Shown here: piece after piece, positions 51,478 to 60,112 of the stretch | Layout: the number at the start of each line of letters is the position of its first letter | Position numbering within the stretch: the stretch's first letter is position 1 | DNA from: Cymbomonas tetramitiformis | Taxonomy: Eukaryota > Chlorophyta > Pyramimonadophyceae > Pyramimonadales > Pyramimonadaceae | DNA length: 64,000 nt | Assembly (NCBI GenBank): GCA_001247695.2 | Contig: LGRX02027855.1 | Coordinates: 1 to 64,000, forward strand | Direction of reading: 5' to 3' | Notes under the pieces: model-generated | What the model was told of the DNA's origin: nothing | The model's input: the letters and a program-made list of their open reading frames with translations, nothing else | Databases searched by the model: none | Program-made: the position numbers and the translations under genes

Positions 51478-51541
51478 TCATGTCATATCATTGTCATGTC
51501 ATTGTCATTGTCATTGTCATGTCATTGTCATGTCATTGTAA
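51478..51541. repeat. GTCATT/GTCAT microsatellite
   Basis: Run of GTCATT and GTCATG units between the gag-only element and the tail of LINE copy 2. Similar GTCAT repeats recur at 61375-61440. Confidence 0.85.
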
Positions 51542-51632
51542 ATAATAAAACATTTACGCTAGCAAAGGGGACAAAGTCTTGAGAGTGCGGTATCCCTGCA
51601 AAGCAAGCTAGTGAAAACACCAGGGGCTACTC

Positions 51633-51807
51633 TGTTGGAAACACTGTGCCGACAGTGGGAAACGCTCGCGACGATGAACGAATGGATCAAGCTAAACTGT
51701 GATAACACAAATAAATACCCTGAGTCTGTGACACTAGCTGACCACCGAGGATGATCAACCGGATATGACACGTGACTGTATGACTAGTCACTGTGACATT
51801 TCCAGCA
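51633..51807 (-). repeat. 3' LTR of the mini-element
   Basis: 175 bp. It is followed inward by CACCACCTCATCAGAGGTGG (51808-51827), which on the minus strand is a CACCTC-TGAT-GAGGTG hairpin ending in GGTGGTG directly before the LTR. Confidence 0.88.
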
Positions 51808-52262
51808 CACCACCTCATCAGAGGTGGACAGCTTGTGAGACTAGACACCACCCTAGCTACTAGAGTTACATCTAATGAGAATGTTAGTCTAGTTAGCTAG
51901 CAACATCACAAGTGTTAAGTGAAAAAAAATGCTCAAGTGATAAGAAATAATCTGAGATGCTTTGTAGGCTGCACGTTTCTAACTTTCAATGTTAGGTTAC
52001 AATCTCAGCTAATGGTCAGCCGCGCTAGGCTCTCCTGCCGGTCTGCATGCCGAAAACAACACGTTCTCATAGAAGTCCTGCCGGTCGGCTCAACGAGTAA
52101 ATACTGCACGTAATAGGATCCCTGCCCGTGACTGTGCTCAAGAGTCTCGTTCTCCGCAATTGGTCAACAACTAAAATAATCGGACGTGTCAAGAAAATAT
52201 TTCAGCTACAGCAAGTGGTCAAAAGAAATAATCCAACGCCCTGCCTGTCTGTACAAAATAAC

Positions 52263-53195
52263 TTAATCATCGGAATAAGAATCGTCAGTGCCCTCATAGT
52301 AATCATAAGAATCGTCAAAATAAGCACCACCTGTCGAGTCGCCCTCATACTGGTCGGCTTCCCAAGCCGCCAATTCTGCTGGGGTGTAAGAGTCATTGAG
52401 AACCTCGTCATCTAGCTCCGCTCCAGAATGTAACTCTCCAGAGTCGTGAACAATGGAATAATTGGTAACAGAAAATTCTGTTTGCGGTAAAAAGTCATCC
52501 CCAAGTGGGGGTTGCAAAACTCCGCCATAGGTCCCCCCATGGAAACCTGTGTCCACAGGGAGCTCCTGTTCCGACCCGTAAGGAACGTGAGAGTCGACGT
52601 CCTCACACTCCTCGTCAGCATCGTCGCTGGAATCATCGTAATACCCCACTGGGTACTCCGATTCATCCTCACTGTCACTACCGCCAAAATCTGTCTCCTC
52701 TCGCTGATCAGAAGCCAAAAACGTCGGCGGAGAATCCACAGCAGTCTGATAATAGTGATACTCGGTTCGCACAGGAGGGGCCTGTGGAACGAGTCTGCGT
52801 GCATCTGAAGAAAAATGCACGGGTCGCGTGGTAGAAACCTGAGAATGAACTGACTGAGTAGATAAAATGACGGGGAAATCCCCAACAGCTTTGTCAACCC
52901 GCGAAATCTCCGCATGCGTTGAAGGATCGGATACAGCCTGTGGTGAGGAAGCACCACCAATTCCAGTGCAAGAGTCGCAAACAGAAATACAAAGAGTGAC
53001 TGCGGGATTGGTGGCACTAGGCTGCGCACTGCGGAAATGCGATAATAAAGCTGCCGCTGAGCGACACAGCAATACAAGCTGTGTCCGCTTCAGCCCTTCT
53101 ACCTTTTCAAACTTGCGTGCAACAAGCGTGGTGGGCCCATAACCTGCTGGAAACTCAGCAGTGCACGAGGGGGAACGCTGCCGACGGTGAAACAA
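52263..53195 (-). CDS. Acidic protein of the LTR mini-element, up to 310 aa
   Basis: The first Met lies inside the 5' LTR, and the reading frame crosses the primer-binding site, so the real start is probably later. The C-terminal half is strongly acidic and Tyr/Ser-rich (DSEDESEYPVGYYDDSSDDA, YDYYEGTDDSYSDD). There is no zinc knuckle or catalytic motif. It may be a remnant of the acidic Gag tail or a cargo ORF. The frame is intact although the LTRs have diverged, which hints at selection but is weak evidence. Confidence 0.5.
   Translation of the reverse strand: MFHRRQRSPSCTAEFPAGYGPTTLVARKFEKVEGLKRTQLVLLCRSAAALLSHFRSAQPSATNPAVTLCISVCDSCTGIGGASSPQAVSDPSTHAEISRVDKAVGDFPVILSTQSVHSQVSTTRPVHFSSDARRLVPQAPPVRTEYHYYQTAVDSPPTFLASDQREETDFGGSDSEDESEYPVGYYDDSSDDADEECEDVDSHVPYGSEQELPVDTGFHGGTYGGVLQPPLGDDFLPQTEFSVTNYSIVHDSGELHSGAELDDEVLNDSYTPAELAAWEADQYEGDSTGGAYFDDSYDYYEGTDDSYSDD
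53126..53144 (-). promoter_or_regulatory. Primer-binding site complementary to initiator tRNA-Met anticodon arm
   Basis: The plus strand reads GCGTGGTGGGCCCATAACC, ending immediately at the LTR boundary. This is the sequence of the anticodon stem-loop of eukaryotic (plant-type) initiator tRNA-Met as I recall it, so the minus-strand element RNA would pair with an internally cleaved tRNA. Priming by a half-molecule of this tRNA is the mechanism known for Drosophila copia. Confidence 0.8.
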
Positions 53196-53319
53196 CGAAC
53201 CAAGATAAACTCAGATAATACACATATATACTGAGTTTGTCGCACAAGCTGATCACCGAAGATGACACACTGAATATGACACCTGACTGTACGAACTAGT
53301 CAGGGTGTCATCTCCAGCA
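53145..53319 (-). repeat. 5' LTR of the mini-element
   Basis: 175 bp, same length as its partner with numerous substitutions; TACTC target duplication at 53320-53324. Confidence 0.88.
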
Positions 53320-53629
53320 TACTCCCTCTGCTATAGCGCGCCCTCAAAGGGGCTCAGCCCGCTTTTCAGCAGGGTGACATCTAGAGAAAAAGCTAAGTGC
53401 TAGGCAATAAAAAACTCTAGAAGATGGAGAATCAGCCATGGCCGGGTGAGTGGAGGGGTGGCTGAATCTGAGCGGTGGGGAGGGAAGTCGAAGAATTAAG
53501 GGGGTTTTTGGAGACGTTAAGGAAGGTGGCGAGGGTGGGCGGGGAGAGGGGGGTGGCGGGGGAGGGGAGGGGGGACGGCCCCTCCCCTAGGGGACACGAA
53601 ACCATCTTATATTGCAAGACTTTTGAAAA

Positions 53630-54466
53630 TTATTGCAGGAGAATTTGAAGAAAATCGTTTGACTGTTGCACGGCTTCTGTTTCTGTCATGGTTTCATTGC
53701 TCGGGATGTCAACTGTATGCGGGTCAGTGTTTAAGGTGGTGGTGGTGTTTAACAGAAACACGTCTCGCCTATTTTTGGTGTGTTGCCTACAAATTCTTGA
53801 AGGTTTTTTAAGGAGTGGTTTAATCTTACCACGGGGAACACCTATCGTGTTGAGGACAGCACCAAAAAGAGGAGGGAGGTATCCCATGAGTGTACGAACT
53901 TTGGGCCATTTCACGGTGCTTATGAAGGGCTTGGAATTTGCATTGGTGATTGTCGTGTCGTGGTGACCACCATAATAGGGCTCCATGTCACTCTGATGAT
54001 AAGGAGGGTCTTGAGTGGGCCATGGGCAAAGCGAAGAGGGAAGTACCTTGTCGCTTTCGTTCAGAACTTCATTCCAAATATCAGGGCTGACTCCTGTGTA
54101 TTCTAGCCTCTTCTTCGTGACTCTGGACTTGGGAAGGACGTTAAGGAACCATCTGGCAATCTTTTTCTGTGTTGGCCTCCAGTCAAAGGCTGGTTGAGTA
54201 TCACTGGGTGCACTGTCTATAGCTATGATAACAACATCCGAAAAGTCATCCTTATAGCATCCACCACCTGGAAGAACGTAGGGGTCATCACCCGTCCAAT
54301 AGCCATGTGGGATAAATGGAATAGTGTTATGCGGGAATCTGAAAACAAGTTTAAAGCCTTTATCGAACCATCTTTTTTGGTTTTTGGGAGACAGCGGAAG
54401 AATCCATGTTCCTGAAAATCCAGGGACGGTGTTGGCCGCTTTATGTCCCATTTCCAAGGTAGTCAT
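53630..54466 (-). pseudogene. C-terminal 278 codons of the LINE protein, copy 2
   Basis: Aligned by eye with the C-terminus of the 1-3010 protein it differs at roughly 17 of 278 residues and has no frameshift. Its open frame begins just after the NPPF motif because of the 5' truncation. It cannot encode a working protein but shows that the C-terminal domain was under constraint in recent source copies. Confidence 0.85.
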
Positions 54467-54532
54467 AACCGCCGAAGATTTGCCCTTATCTTTCCCATCA
54501 AAGGGGGGATTGCCATATTCTTATGATTATGC

Positions 54533-57500
54533 ATGTTGAGACGGAAAGAGGAAAGAACTAAGAATAGAAGGGACAACCCTATTCTCCCGGTCATCACGCA
54601 CCCACCGGGCCCGAGGTCCCTGGTCAAGTGGGCACATAAGAGGTCTAAACGCTTTTGCACACCGTACGGCCGGTCTACACACCGCACCTCACACCTGGCA
54701 GAGATCATGATCACCGTCGGTGGTGCCTTGGTACACATGTCTTGGTGGCTCGGTTTCACCTGGACAGCACACGGCACACCACCACCTGGACTAGTATTCA
54801 CCTGTAGTCCAGTTGTCTCGGCCTATGCACTATCACGGGACCGTGACGGCATTGTGGTAGACTCTGGTGCCACTGGCAATATCACAGGCACCAGGTCCAG
54901 GATCTCGGCCTTGGATACCTCCTCCACTATTGGTTTCTCCACGGTGATGACAGGTCCTGTATCCCGAACTGACGGGACCTGCACACTACACCTGTACGGT
55001 CGTGAGATACTATCAGGGGAGATAGATGAGTACTCTATTCCTGGCTGCCACTTCAAAGAAGGCGCCAGGACCCGTCTATCCACCCGGGTTATGCTCAGAC
55101 ACGGCTTCAGTTCTCCAGACTTCATCAGCATGACTTACACTCACTTGGACTCGGGCAGGACATACCGTATCACAGACAATCAGGTGGATTACCTCTGGGA
55201 TGAGCCGCAGCACCCGCATACTCACCACTTCGGCTCAGCAGCTGTCAGGACCCGCACAGGAGACTCATCAGACTGGCAGTGGAGTAATAGCGAGTATACT
55301 AAGTGGGCTACTACTCACGGCTCTCCTACAGCTACAGCTAAACTTGGTACTCCGGCTTTTGATGTATCTATGTATGGTGACTCTCTGCCTGTTGGCGAGG
55401 GTAACAATCATCAAGCTCTTGAGCACTGGTCCATATCAGATGATTGTCACACCAAGCAGTGGACAGGTCAGTTCTTCTATGGTAACATTCCCTTCAGTAT
55501 CAGTATGATTGACAGGATGTTGACTAAGGGCAACCATGACTTTCTCCTTGACCCGCATAACACCACCTACTTCTGGATTGTCCCGTATATGCCACAACAC
55601 CAGATATGGCACAAGACATGTACTATGGAGGTACTACACATCTATCCTAAAGGCAGTAAGAAGATATTCAGTTTCTCACGGAAGCACACATATGCTTCCA
55701 GTCACCCACTGACACCGGCTGGCTCAGATGGCGGACCTGACAGAGTATTCATTGATGGCACTCCCTTTGAGATCTGTATCCTGTTCAGGAACAGAAACAC
55801 ACCTGTTCGGGTCAGTCCCTTTGTGGAGTTCCATGCAGTCATGGGTCACGGCTCTACGGCCAGTCTGCTTAAGCTCTACGACCTACCTGGCATCCAGCTC
55901 GGTCGGCCTCTGCTGTCTAGGCGAGCTATAGCAGCTATGCCGACCTGCTCTCAGTTCTGTGCAGTATGCTGTACAAGTAAGCTGAAGCAGAAGCCCTGTG
56001 GACACCATGACCAGCTGAGATCAGTTGCCATACAGCCCGGCCAGAAGTGGGCTGCTGACATGACAGGACCTATTACACCAGCTGGCTACAACGGCCACCT
56101 GTACCGATGTCAGTTCATTGACTATGTCAGCAGGTTCATATTTGTATATACCTTCGTACAGAAATCAGAATACTACACCTGTCTGGTTCATTTCTACGGC
56201 AGCTTACATGCAATGGGGTATGCACCACGGTCCATTACACTCCGTACAGACTGTGCTCCAGAGATGGGTGACCCCCAGTGTGTTGCTTTCTATCAGAAGC
56301 ATCGTATATTACACCAGAAATCATCACCTACAGTACATACAGACAATCCTCATGCAGAGAATGCCATTGGCAAGATATCCGACATGACTAAGGCATTACT
56401 TCTGGCAGCTGGCATGCCCGAGGACTACTGGCCTCTGGCTGCCACCCATGCTGGCTTCATATGGAACCTCTCTACTCACAAGAACATCTCTTCTACACCA
56501 TTTCATCAGATCAAAGGCTACCACTATGGCTATGCAAAACTGAGGGCCTTCGGCCAAAACTGCTATGTCATTATGTCTCAGCAACAGAGGAACTCCAGAC
56601 AGCCTGGCATGTCTAGGAAGTCCCAGCGGGCGGCCTGGTCAGGCCGTCTTGTTGGTGTATCAGTCAGCTCTCTGGCATATAAGATCTTGGATACAGAGAC
56701 AAATATGGTACACTATGTTGGCAAGCCTCACTGGATTCATAATCATCAGGACATGGGAGAGATATTGGGCTCCTTTCCGGACCCACATCAGGCAGAGCGG
56801 GAGTTTGATGCATCCTATGACAGACCGCAGCCGTTCAGTGACAGCTTTGACACAGCAGGCTCGAGGATTCATGGTATTGGTTCTTTCTTTGACGGAGAAG
56901 AGTCACACGCATGTGTTCAGCTTATTCAGACAGATGGCACAGTTACCTGGACTATGGCAGTCAGATATGTATCACAGACATCGGATGGTCAGCACTATCG
57001 GGACCTACTGCACTATCTGGACTGCTACAGAAAGCTGAATGGCATTAATGAACACTACCCTATCTGGACTATTGTGAAGGCTCGTCAGACAATCAGAGCA
57101 CCTATCTACAGTGCACTTCTCATCTCCACCCACAGAGGCAACAGGAGGCCCTACGGTGTTATCCTGGAGCCCTGCCCCGACGAGCCGGCTGGCTGGCACA
57201 TTGATCTCCCGGCCAACCTGATTATCTTCCCATCTACTCATTCAGCAGCTTACCTGCCCTTCTCTGACACCCTCAGCAGTGACCTCAGAGCAGAATACAT
57301 GTTTGGCAGTTTCAGCAGCATGGAGCAGTTTCTCTCTGATGCTCCTACCTCTACTATTATCCATATGCTTGAGGTCTCGGCACCAGAGATTAAGCTACCT
57401 CACGGTGTCAAACAGGCCCTATCCTCACCACAGTCTGAAGACTGGCTAAAAGCTATGGATCAGGAGGTTGGTGATATGGTTAATCAGGAGAAGCTCAAGC

Positions 57501-58921
57501 TGGGAACACCTCCGGCTAGTGCACAGTACCTTACTACACTATTTGTATTGTCTATGCCATTCAAACCTGACCCTACTGGCGCAGACAAGGCCTATCAGAT
57601 ATTTAAAGCCCGTATGGCTGGTGACGGCAGCAGAACTACAGGCTACCTTCCGTGGGAGACCTCTTCAGCTACCCCAGAGATATCAGCTTTCAGACTGCTA
57701 TTCATATTTGCAGCTCTATTCCAGCTGGTGGTGTCACATCTGGATGTGTCTCAGGCCTTTATGCATGCTAAGCTTGAGTTCCCCGTGTGGATTCAGTTTC
57801 CCTCTGGCTATACTTTTAAGGGCTACAGCTATGCATTACTCTCATATGCGCTGTACGGCCTCAAGATTGCCGGTGCATCATGGCAGAGGATGGTTAAACA
57901 GTTTATGCTCAGTTTCAAATACATGGGACACTCATTCAGGCAGTCTACACATGATGCCTGTATCTATTTCATCTACACGCCTACGGTTAAGGCTATGTGT
58001 GTGGTATATGTGGATGACTTTGGTATGGCCTGTTCCACGGCTCTTGAGAGGGCCTTCTGGACTGCTTTCAGAGCAACCTTTAAGGCCAAACACTTGGGTC
58101 CTATATCCTCTATCCTTCAGATGACAGTACAGCATGATGACCAGGGGGTGTACCTCAATCAGTCTCGGCAAATTAAGGACCTTATGACAGCTAATAACAT
58201 ACCCGAGAGACCCTTCCGCACACCTATGGACTCTAAACTTGTGATATCGAGACCAGCAGACCCTGACCTCACTCTGGTAAAGCCCTATCGGTCTATCCTT
58301 GGGTCTCTGCTCTGGCACAGCAGGACTTCGCGGCCAGATATCTACTATGCAGTTATCTATCTATCACAGTTTGTGGCCTGTCCCTCAGAGGACTCAATGA
58401 AAGCTCTTATCAGAATTGCACAGTATCTGGACTGCACGGCACACTACACTAGGATGGCCTTCTATTACCCTGAGAGGCCAGCACGTGTGCTCACACTGTT
58501 TGTGTACTCCGATGCTGACCTGGCCAGAGACTTGGAAAACTCAGCTAGATCATACTCTGGCATGGTCATATTCTTCTGTGGCATGATTCTACAGTATGGT
58601 ACAGTCCGACAGACTATCACAGAGACATCTTCTACGGGTTCAGAATATGTTGCAGCATCTACTGCAACTCAGCGAGTAGTATCTCTCATGTTTATGCTGA
58701 CAGAAATATTCGGCTATATCCAACACCCTATTCAAGGACAGCCACCCTCTACTACTGGACTTGATTCTGAGATCACTGAAGCAGAGAGGGTCGCCACTGA
58801 CATTGCATTCAGTTACCCTGGGTTACAGCCAGGCACTCTCCTTACTAAACGCCTGGACTACTGTACACTACACCTACGGGTACAGGAGTCGGTGGTGTCA
58901 GGCCTGATGGCAAGTCAGTGA
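54533..58921 (+). CDS. Copia Pol polyprotein: protease, integrase, reverse transcriptase, RNase H
   Basis: 1462 codons. The protease active site is VVDSGATGN (D110). The integrase has an HHCC-like zinc part (HAVMGHGS...CAVC) and the catalytic triad D509 (WAADMTGP), D573 (LRTDCAPE) and E609 (NPHAENAIG), a DD35E spacing. The reverse transcriptase shows LDVSQAFMHAKLE, YALYGLKIAGASW and Y-V-D-D at 1159-1162. RNase H follows with YSDADLARD and TGSEYVAAS. The true start is lost with the 5' truncation; the Met at 54533 is only the first in frame. The frame ends early at TGA 58919-58921, and the C-terminus continues in another frame. Confidence 0.92.
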   Translation: MLRRKEERTKNRRDNPILPVITHPPGPRSLVKWAHKRSKRFCTPYGRSTHRTSHLAEIMITVGGALVHMSWWLGFTWTAHGTPPPGLVFTCSPVVSAYALSRDRDGIVVDSGATGNITGTRSRISALDTSSTIGFSTVMTGPVSRTDGTCTLHLYGREILSGEIDEYSIPGCHFKEGARTRLSTRVMLRHGFSSPDFISMTYTHLDSGRTYRITDNQVDYLWDEPQHPHTHHFGSAAVRTRTGDSSDWQWSNSEYTKWATTHGSPTATAKLGTPAFDVSMYGDSLPVGEGNNHQALEHWSISDDCHTKQWTGQFFYGNIPFSISMIDRMLTKGNHDFLLDPHNTTYFWIVPYMPQHQIWHKTCTMEVLHIYPKGSKKIFSFSRKHTYASSHPLTPAGSDGGPDRVFIDGTPFEICILFRNRNTPVRVSPFVEFHAVMGHGSTASLLKLYDLPGIQLGRPLLSRRAIAAMPTCSQFCAVCCTSKLKQKPCGHHDQLRSVAIQPGQKWAADMTGPITPAGYNGHLYRCQFIDYVSRFIFVYTFVQKSEYYTCLVHFYGSLHAMGYAPRSITLRTDCAPEMGDPQCVAFYQKHRILHQKSSPTVHTDNPHAENAIGKISDMTKALLLAAGMPEDYWPLAATHAGFIWNLSTHKNISSTPFHQIKGYHYGYAKLRAFGQNCYVIMSQQQRNSRQPGMSRKSQRAAWSGRLVGVSVSSLAYKILDTETNMVHYVGKPHWIHNHQDMGEILGSFPDPHQAEREFDASYDRPQPFSDSFDTAGSRIHGIGSFFDGEESHACVQLIQTDGTVTWTMAVRYVSQTSDGQHYRDLLHYLDCYRKLNGINEHYPIWTIVKARQTIRAPIYSALLISTHRGNRRPYGVILEPCPDEPAGWHIDLPANLIIFPSTHSAAYLPFSDTLSSDLRAEYMFGSFSSMEQFLSDAPTSTIIHMLEVSAPEIKLPHGVKQALSSPQSEDWLKAMDQEVGDMVNQEKLKLGTPPASAQYLTTLFVLSMPFKPDPTGADKAYQIFKARMAGDGSRTTGYLPWETSSATPEISAFRLLFIFAALFQLVVSHLDVSQAFMHAKLEFPVWIQFPSGYTFKGYSYALLSYALYGLKIAGASWQRMVKQFMLSFKYMGHSFRQSTHDACIYFIYTPTVKAMCVVYVDDFGMACSTALERAFWTAFRATFKAKHLGPISSILQMTVQHDDQGVYLNQSRQIKDLMTANNIPERPFRTPMDSKLVISRPADPDLTLVKPYRSILGSLLWHSRTSRPDIYYAVIYLSQFVACPSEDSMKALIRIAQYLDCTAHYTRMAFYYPERPARVLTLFVYSDADLARDLENSARSYSGMVIFFCGMILQYGTVRQTITETSSTGSEYVAASTATQRVVSLMFMLTEIFGYIQHPIQGQPPSTTGLDSEITEAERVATDIAFSYPGLQPGTLLTKRLDYCTLHLRVQESVVSGLMASQ

Positions 58922-59352
58922 CAGATGAGCTCGAGATTTATTCAGAATCAGACCGCAGGCCAGTAGACTATCAGAATATGAGAAGCACAGAATACCTACC
59001 AGCCTCAGCAACCTGCCCCAGATTGGAGCTTCCAGTTCCTCTTCTCCTGGATAATGATGCATGCAGATCTATTGCTGAGAACATCCCGCTATCCCAGAAA
59101 ATCAAGCATGTTCTGGTCAGATTCCATATGCTCAGAGACTTTGTCAGACTGGGCTAGATCATATGCTGGAGGGTACCTTCGGAGAAGAACTTGGCTGACC
59201 CCTACACCAAACCGGTTCCTCCCACCAAGAACACCGTGCCATACTTCAACATGCTCTTTGACAGCTACATGGATATGCAAAAGGCAGTTATTCAGGCTGC
59301 CAGATCTTTTGGATTTTCGACATGGAGGCCTACTCAGAAAGCAGCAGCATGA
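58918..59352 (+). pseudogene. Displaced C-terminal end of copia Pol (frameshift plus stop)
   Basis: After the TGA at 58919 the RNase H tail continues in the next frame (LLLDNDACRSIAEN, HVLVRFHMLRDFV). It is stopped by TAG at 59155-59157 and continues in the same frame with NLADPYTKPVPPTKNT, the conserved ADxxTKP end of copia proteins, to TGA 59350-59352. One frameshift and one nonsense codon thus disable the protein. Confidence 0.85.
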
Positions 59353-59966
59353 TCTGACTATGAGTACCCTCTGTTTTGTCCTGTTTTGGGTTTTGTATCT
59401 GACTGTGCTTTGCAGGTACTTTGTTGCAGGTACTTTATGATTTGATTTTGAAAATATGTACGGAATACAACCAACCGATAGATTGACAGTTAGCCTAGAG
59501 GTTTAGCAAGCATGCACAAGACCTGTTATGTGAATGTTGCATGCCGTACCTTGACTCCTACGACCTTATGTACCCTTCGGGGACCCGTGACCGGCACCTG
59601 TCTCGTACGTGAGAGCCTCTGCCTCCACCCGCTGTGACCCTCCCTACATCTTCCCTTGTCTGTAAGTCTGACGGTGACGGGGTGACCTGGACCTGCCTTC
59701 GGGTACTCCTTGTCATATCCCTGACGAAGCATCCGGCTGCATGCACTGCGGTGTGCGGACCCTCAGGGCACAACAGCATACTATTCCCCCGGTGAAGGAG
59801 TGGCACTAGAGACAGGGAGCTAATAGCCCTGCCAGGACCGTGTGGACTTTGTCCAGCTTTTTGGGGTTTTCAGCCCTGGCAGGCATGATTGTGGTTCTTT
59901 CTGGTCTGGACTGGAGATTGGTATGAGTGTATGCATTCTGGTCTGCCCACCTCACTCGAGGTGGTG
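59353..59966 (+). other. 3' untranslated part of the copia element
   Basis: No coding capacity on the plus strand. It ends with CACCTC-ACTC-GAGGTG (59948-59963) and GGTGGTG immediately before the presumed LTR, the hairpin/polypurine signature shared with the other LTR elements. Confidence 0.6.
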
Positions 59967-60112
59967 TGCTGGATTTGGCACGCCGACAGTGTCATCGTCA
60001 TCTGTGTCATCACCGATATGGCTCGACTACTATGACTTCTTCACTGTCATCAGCGCCATCTCCGATATCGACTTCGGTAGTCAGACAGTTCATAGCATCT
60101 GTCATTTCCACA
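59967..60112 (+). repeat. Probable 3' LTR of the copia element
   Basis: Begins TGCTGGATTTGGCACGCCGACAGTG-like sequence, comparable to the start of the mini-element LTR, and may end at GTCATTTCCACA (60112). There is no 5' LTR to compare with, so the right end is a guess from the similar TTTCCAGCA end of the mini-element. Confidence 0.45.

Larger units (their letters stand above)
51633..53319 (-). mobile_element. Non-autonomous LTR mini-element (1687 bp) with initiator-tRNA primer site
   Basis: Two 175-bp LTRs (51633-51807 and 53145-53319) start TG(T/C)TGGAAAC and end T(T/C)TCCAGCA. TACTC flanks both ends (51628-51632 and 53320-53324) and interrupts the 3' UTR of LINE copy 2. The LTRs differ at many positions, so it is older than the gag-only element. 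Orientation is minus, as shown by the primer-binding site beside the right LTR and the hairpin/purine tract beside the left LTR. It lacks gag and pol and carries one acidic ORF. Confidence 0.9.
51542..54516 (-). mobile_element. LINE copy 2: 5'-truncated, minus strand, split by an LTR insertion
   Basis: The 3' end with AATAATAAAACATTTACGC (tail) is at 51542-51632. The rest of the 3' UTR and the C-terminal coding part lie at 53320-54516. In between is the 1.69-kb LTR mini-element. The similarity to copy 1 ends abruptly at ~54516, just upstream of the NPPF codons, the typical 5' truncation of LINE insertions. The nucleotide match to copy 1 is high throughout. Confidence 0.88.
54517..60112 (+). 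mobile_element. Copia LTR retrotransposon, 5'-truncated
   Basis: It contains the full pol order protease-integrase-reverse transcriptase-RNase H (Ty1/copia order). It lacks gag and the 5' LTR: the left boundary coincides with the end of LINE copy 2. A probable 3' LTR follows at 59967-60112. It shares the pre-LTR hairpin signature with the two non-autonomous elements and is the likely type of helper for them, though this copy is damaged. Confidence 0.8.

Noticed and set aside
51559..51771. Minus-strand 70-aa ORF
   Set aside because: It spans the LINE 3' end and the mini-element LTR boundary; chance frame.
53124..53144. Initiator tRNA-Met gene fragment
   Set aside because: The match covers only the anticodon arm and ends exactly at an LTR, with no acceptor or T arm around it. 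It is a primer-binding site.
55200..58124. Overlapping plus-strand ORFs inside copia pol (for example 57468-58124)
   Set aside because: They are shadow frames of the pol gene, which shows all catalytic motifs in its own frame.
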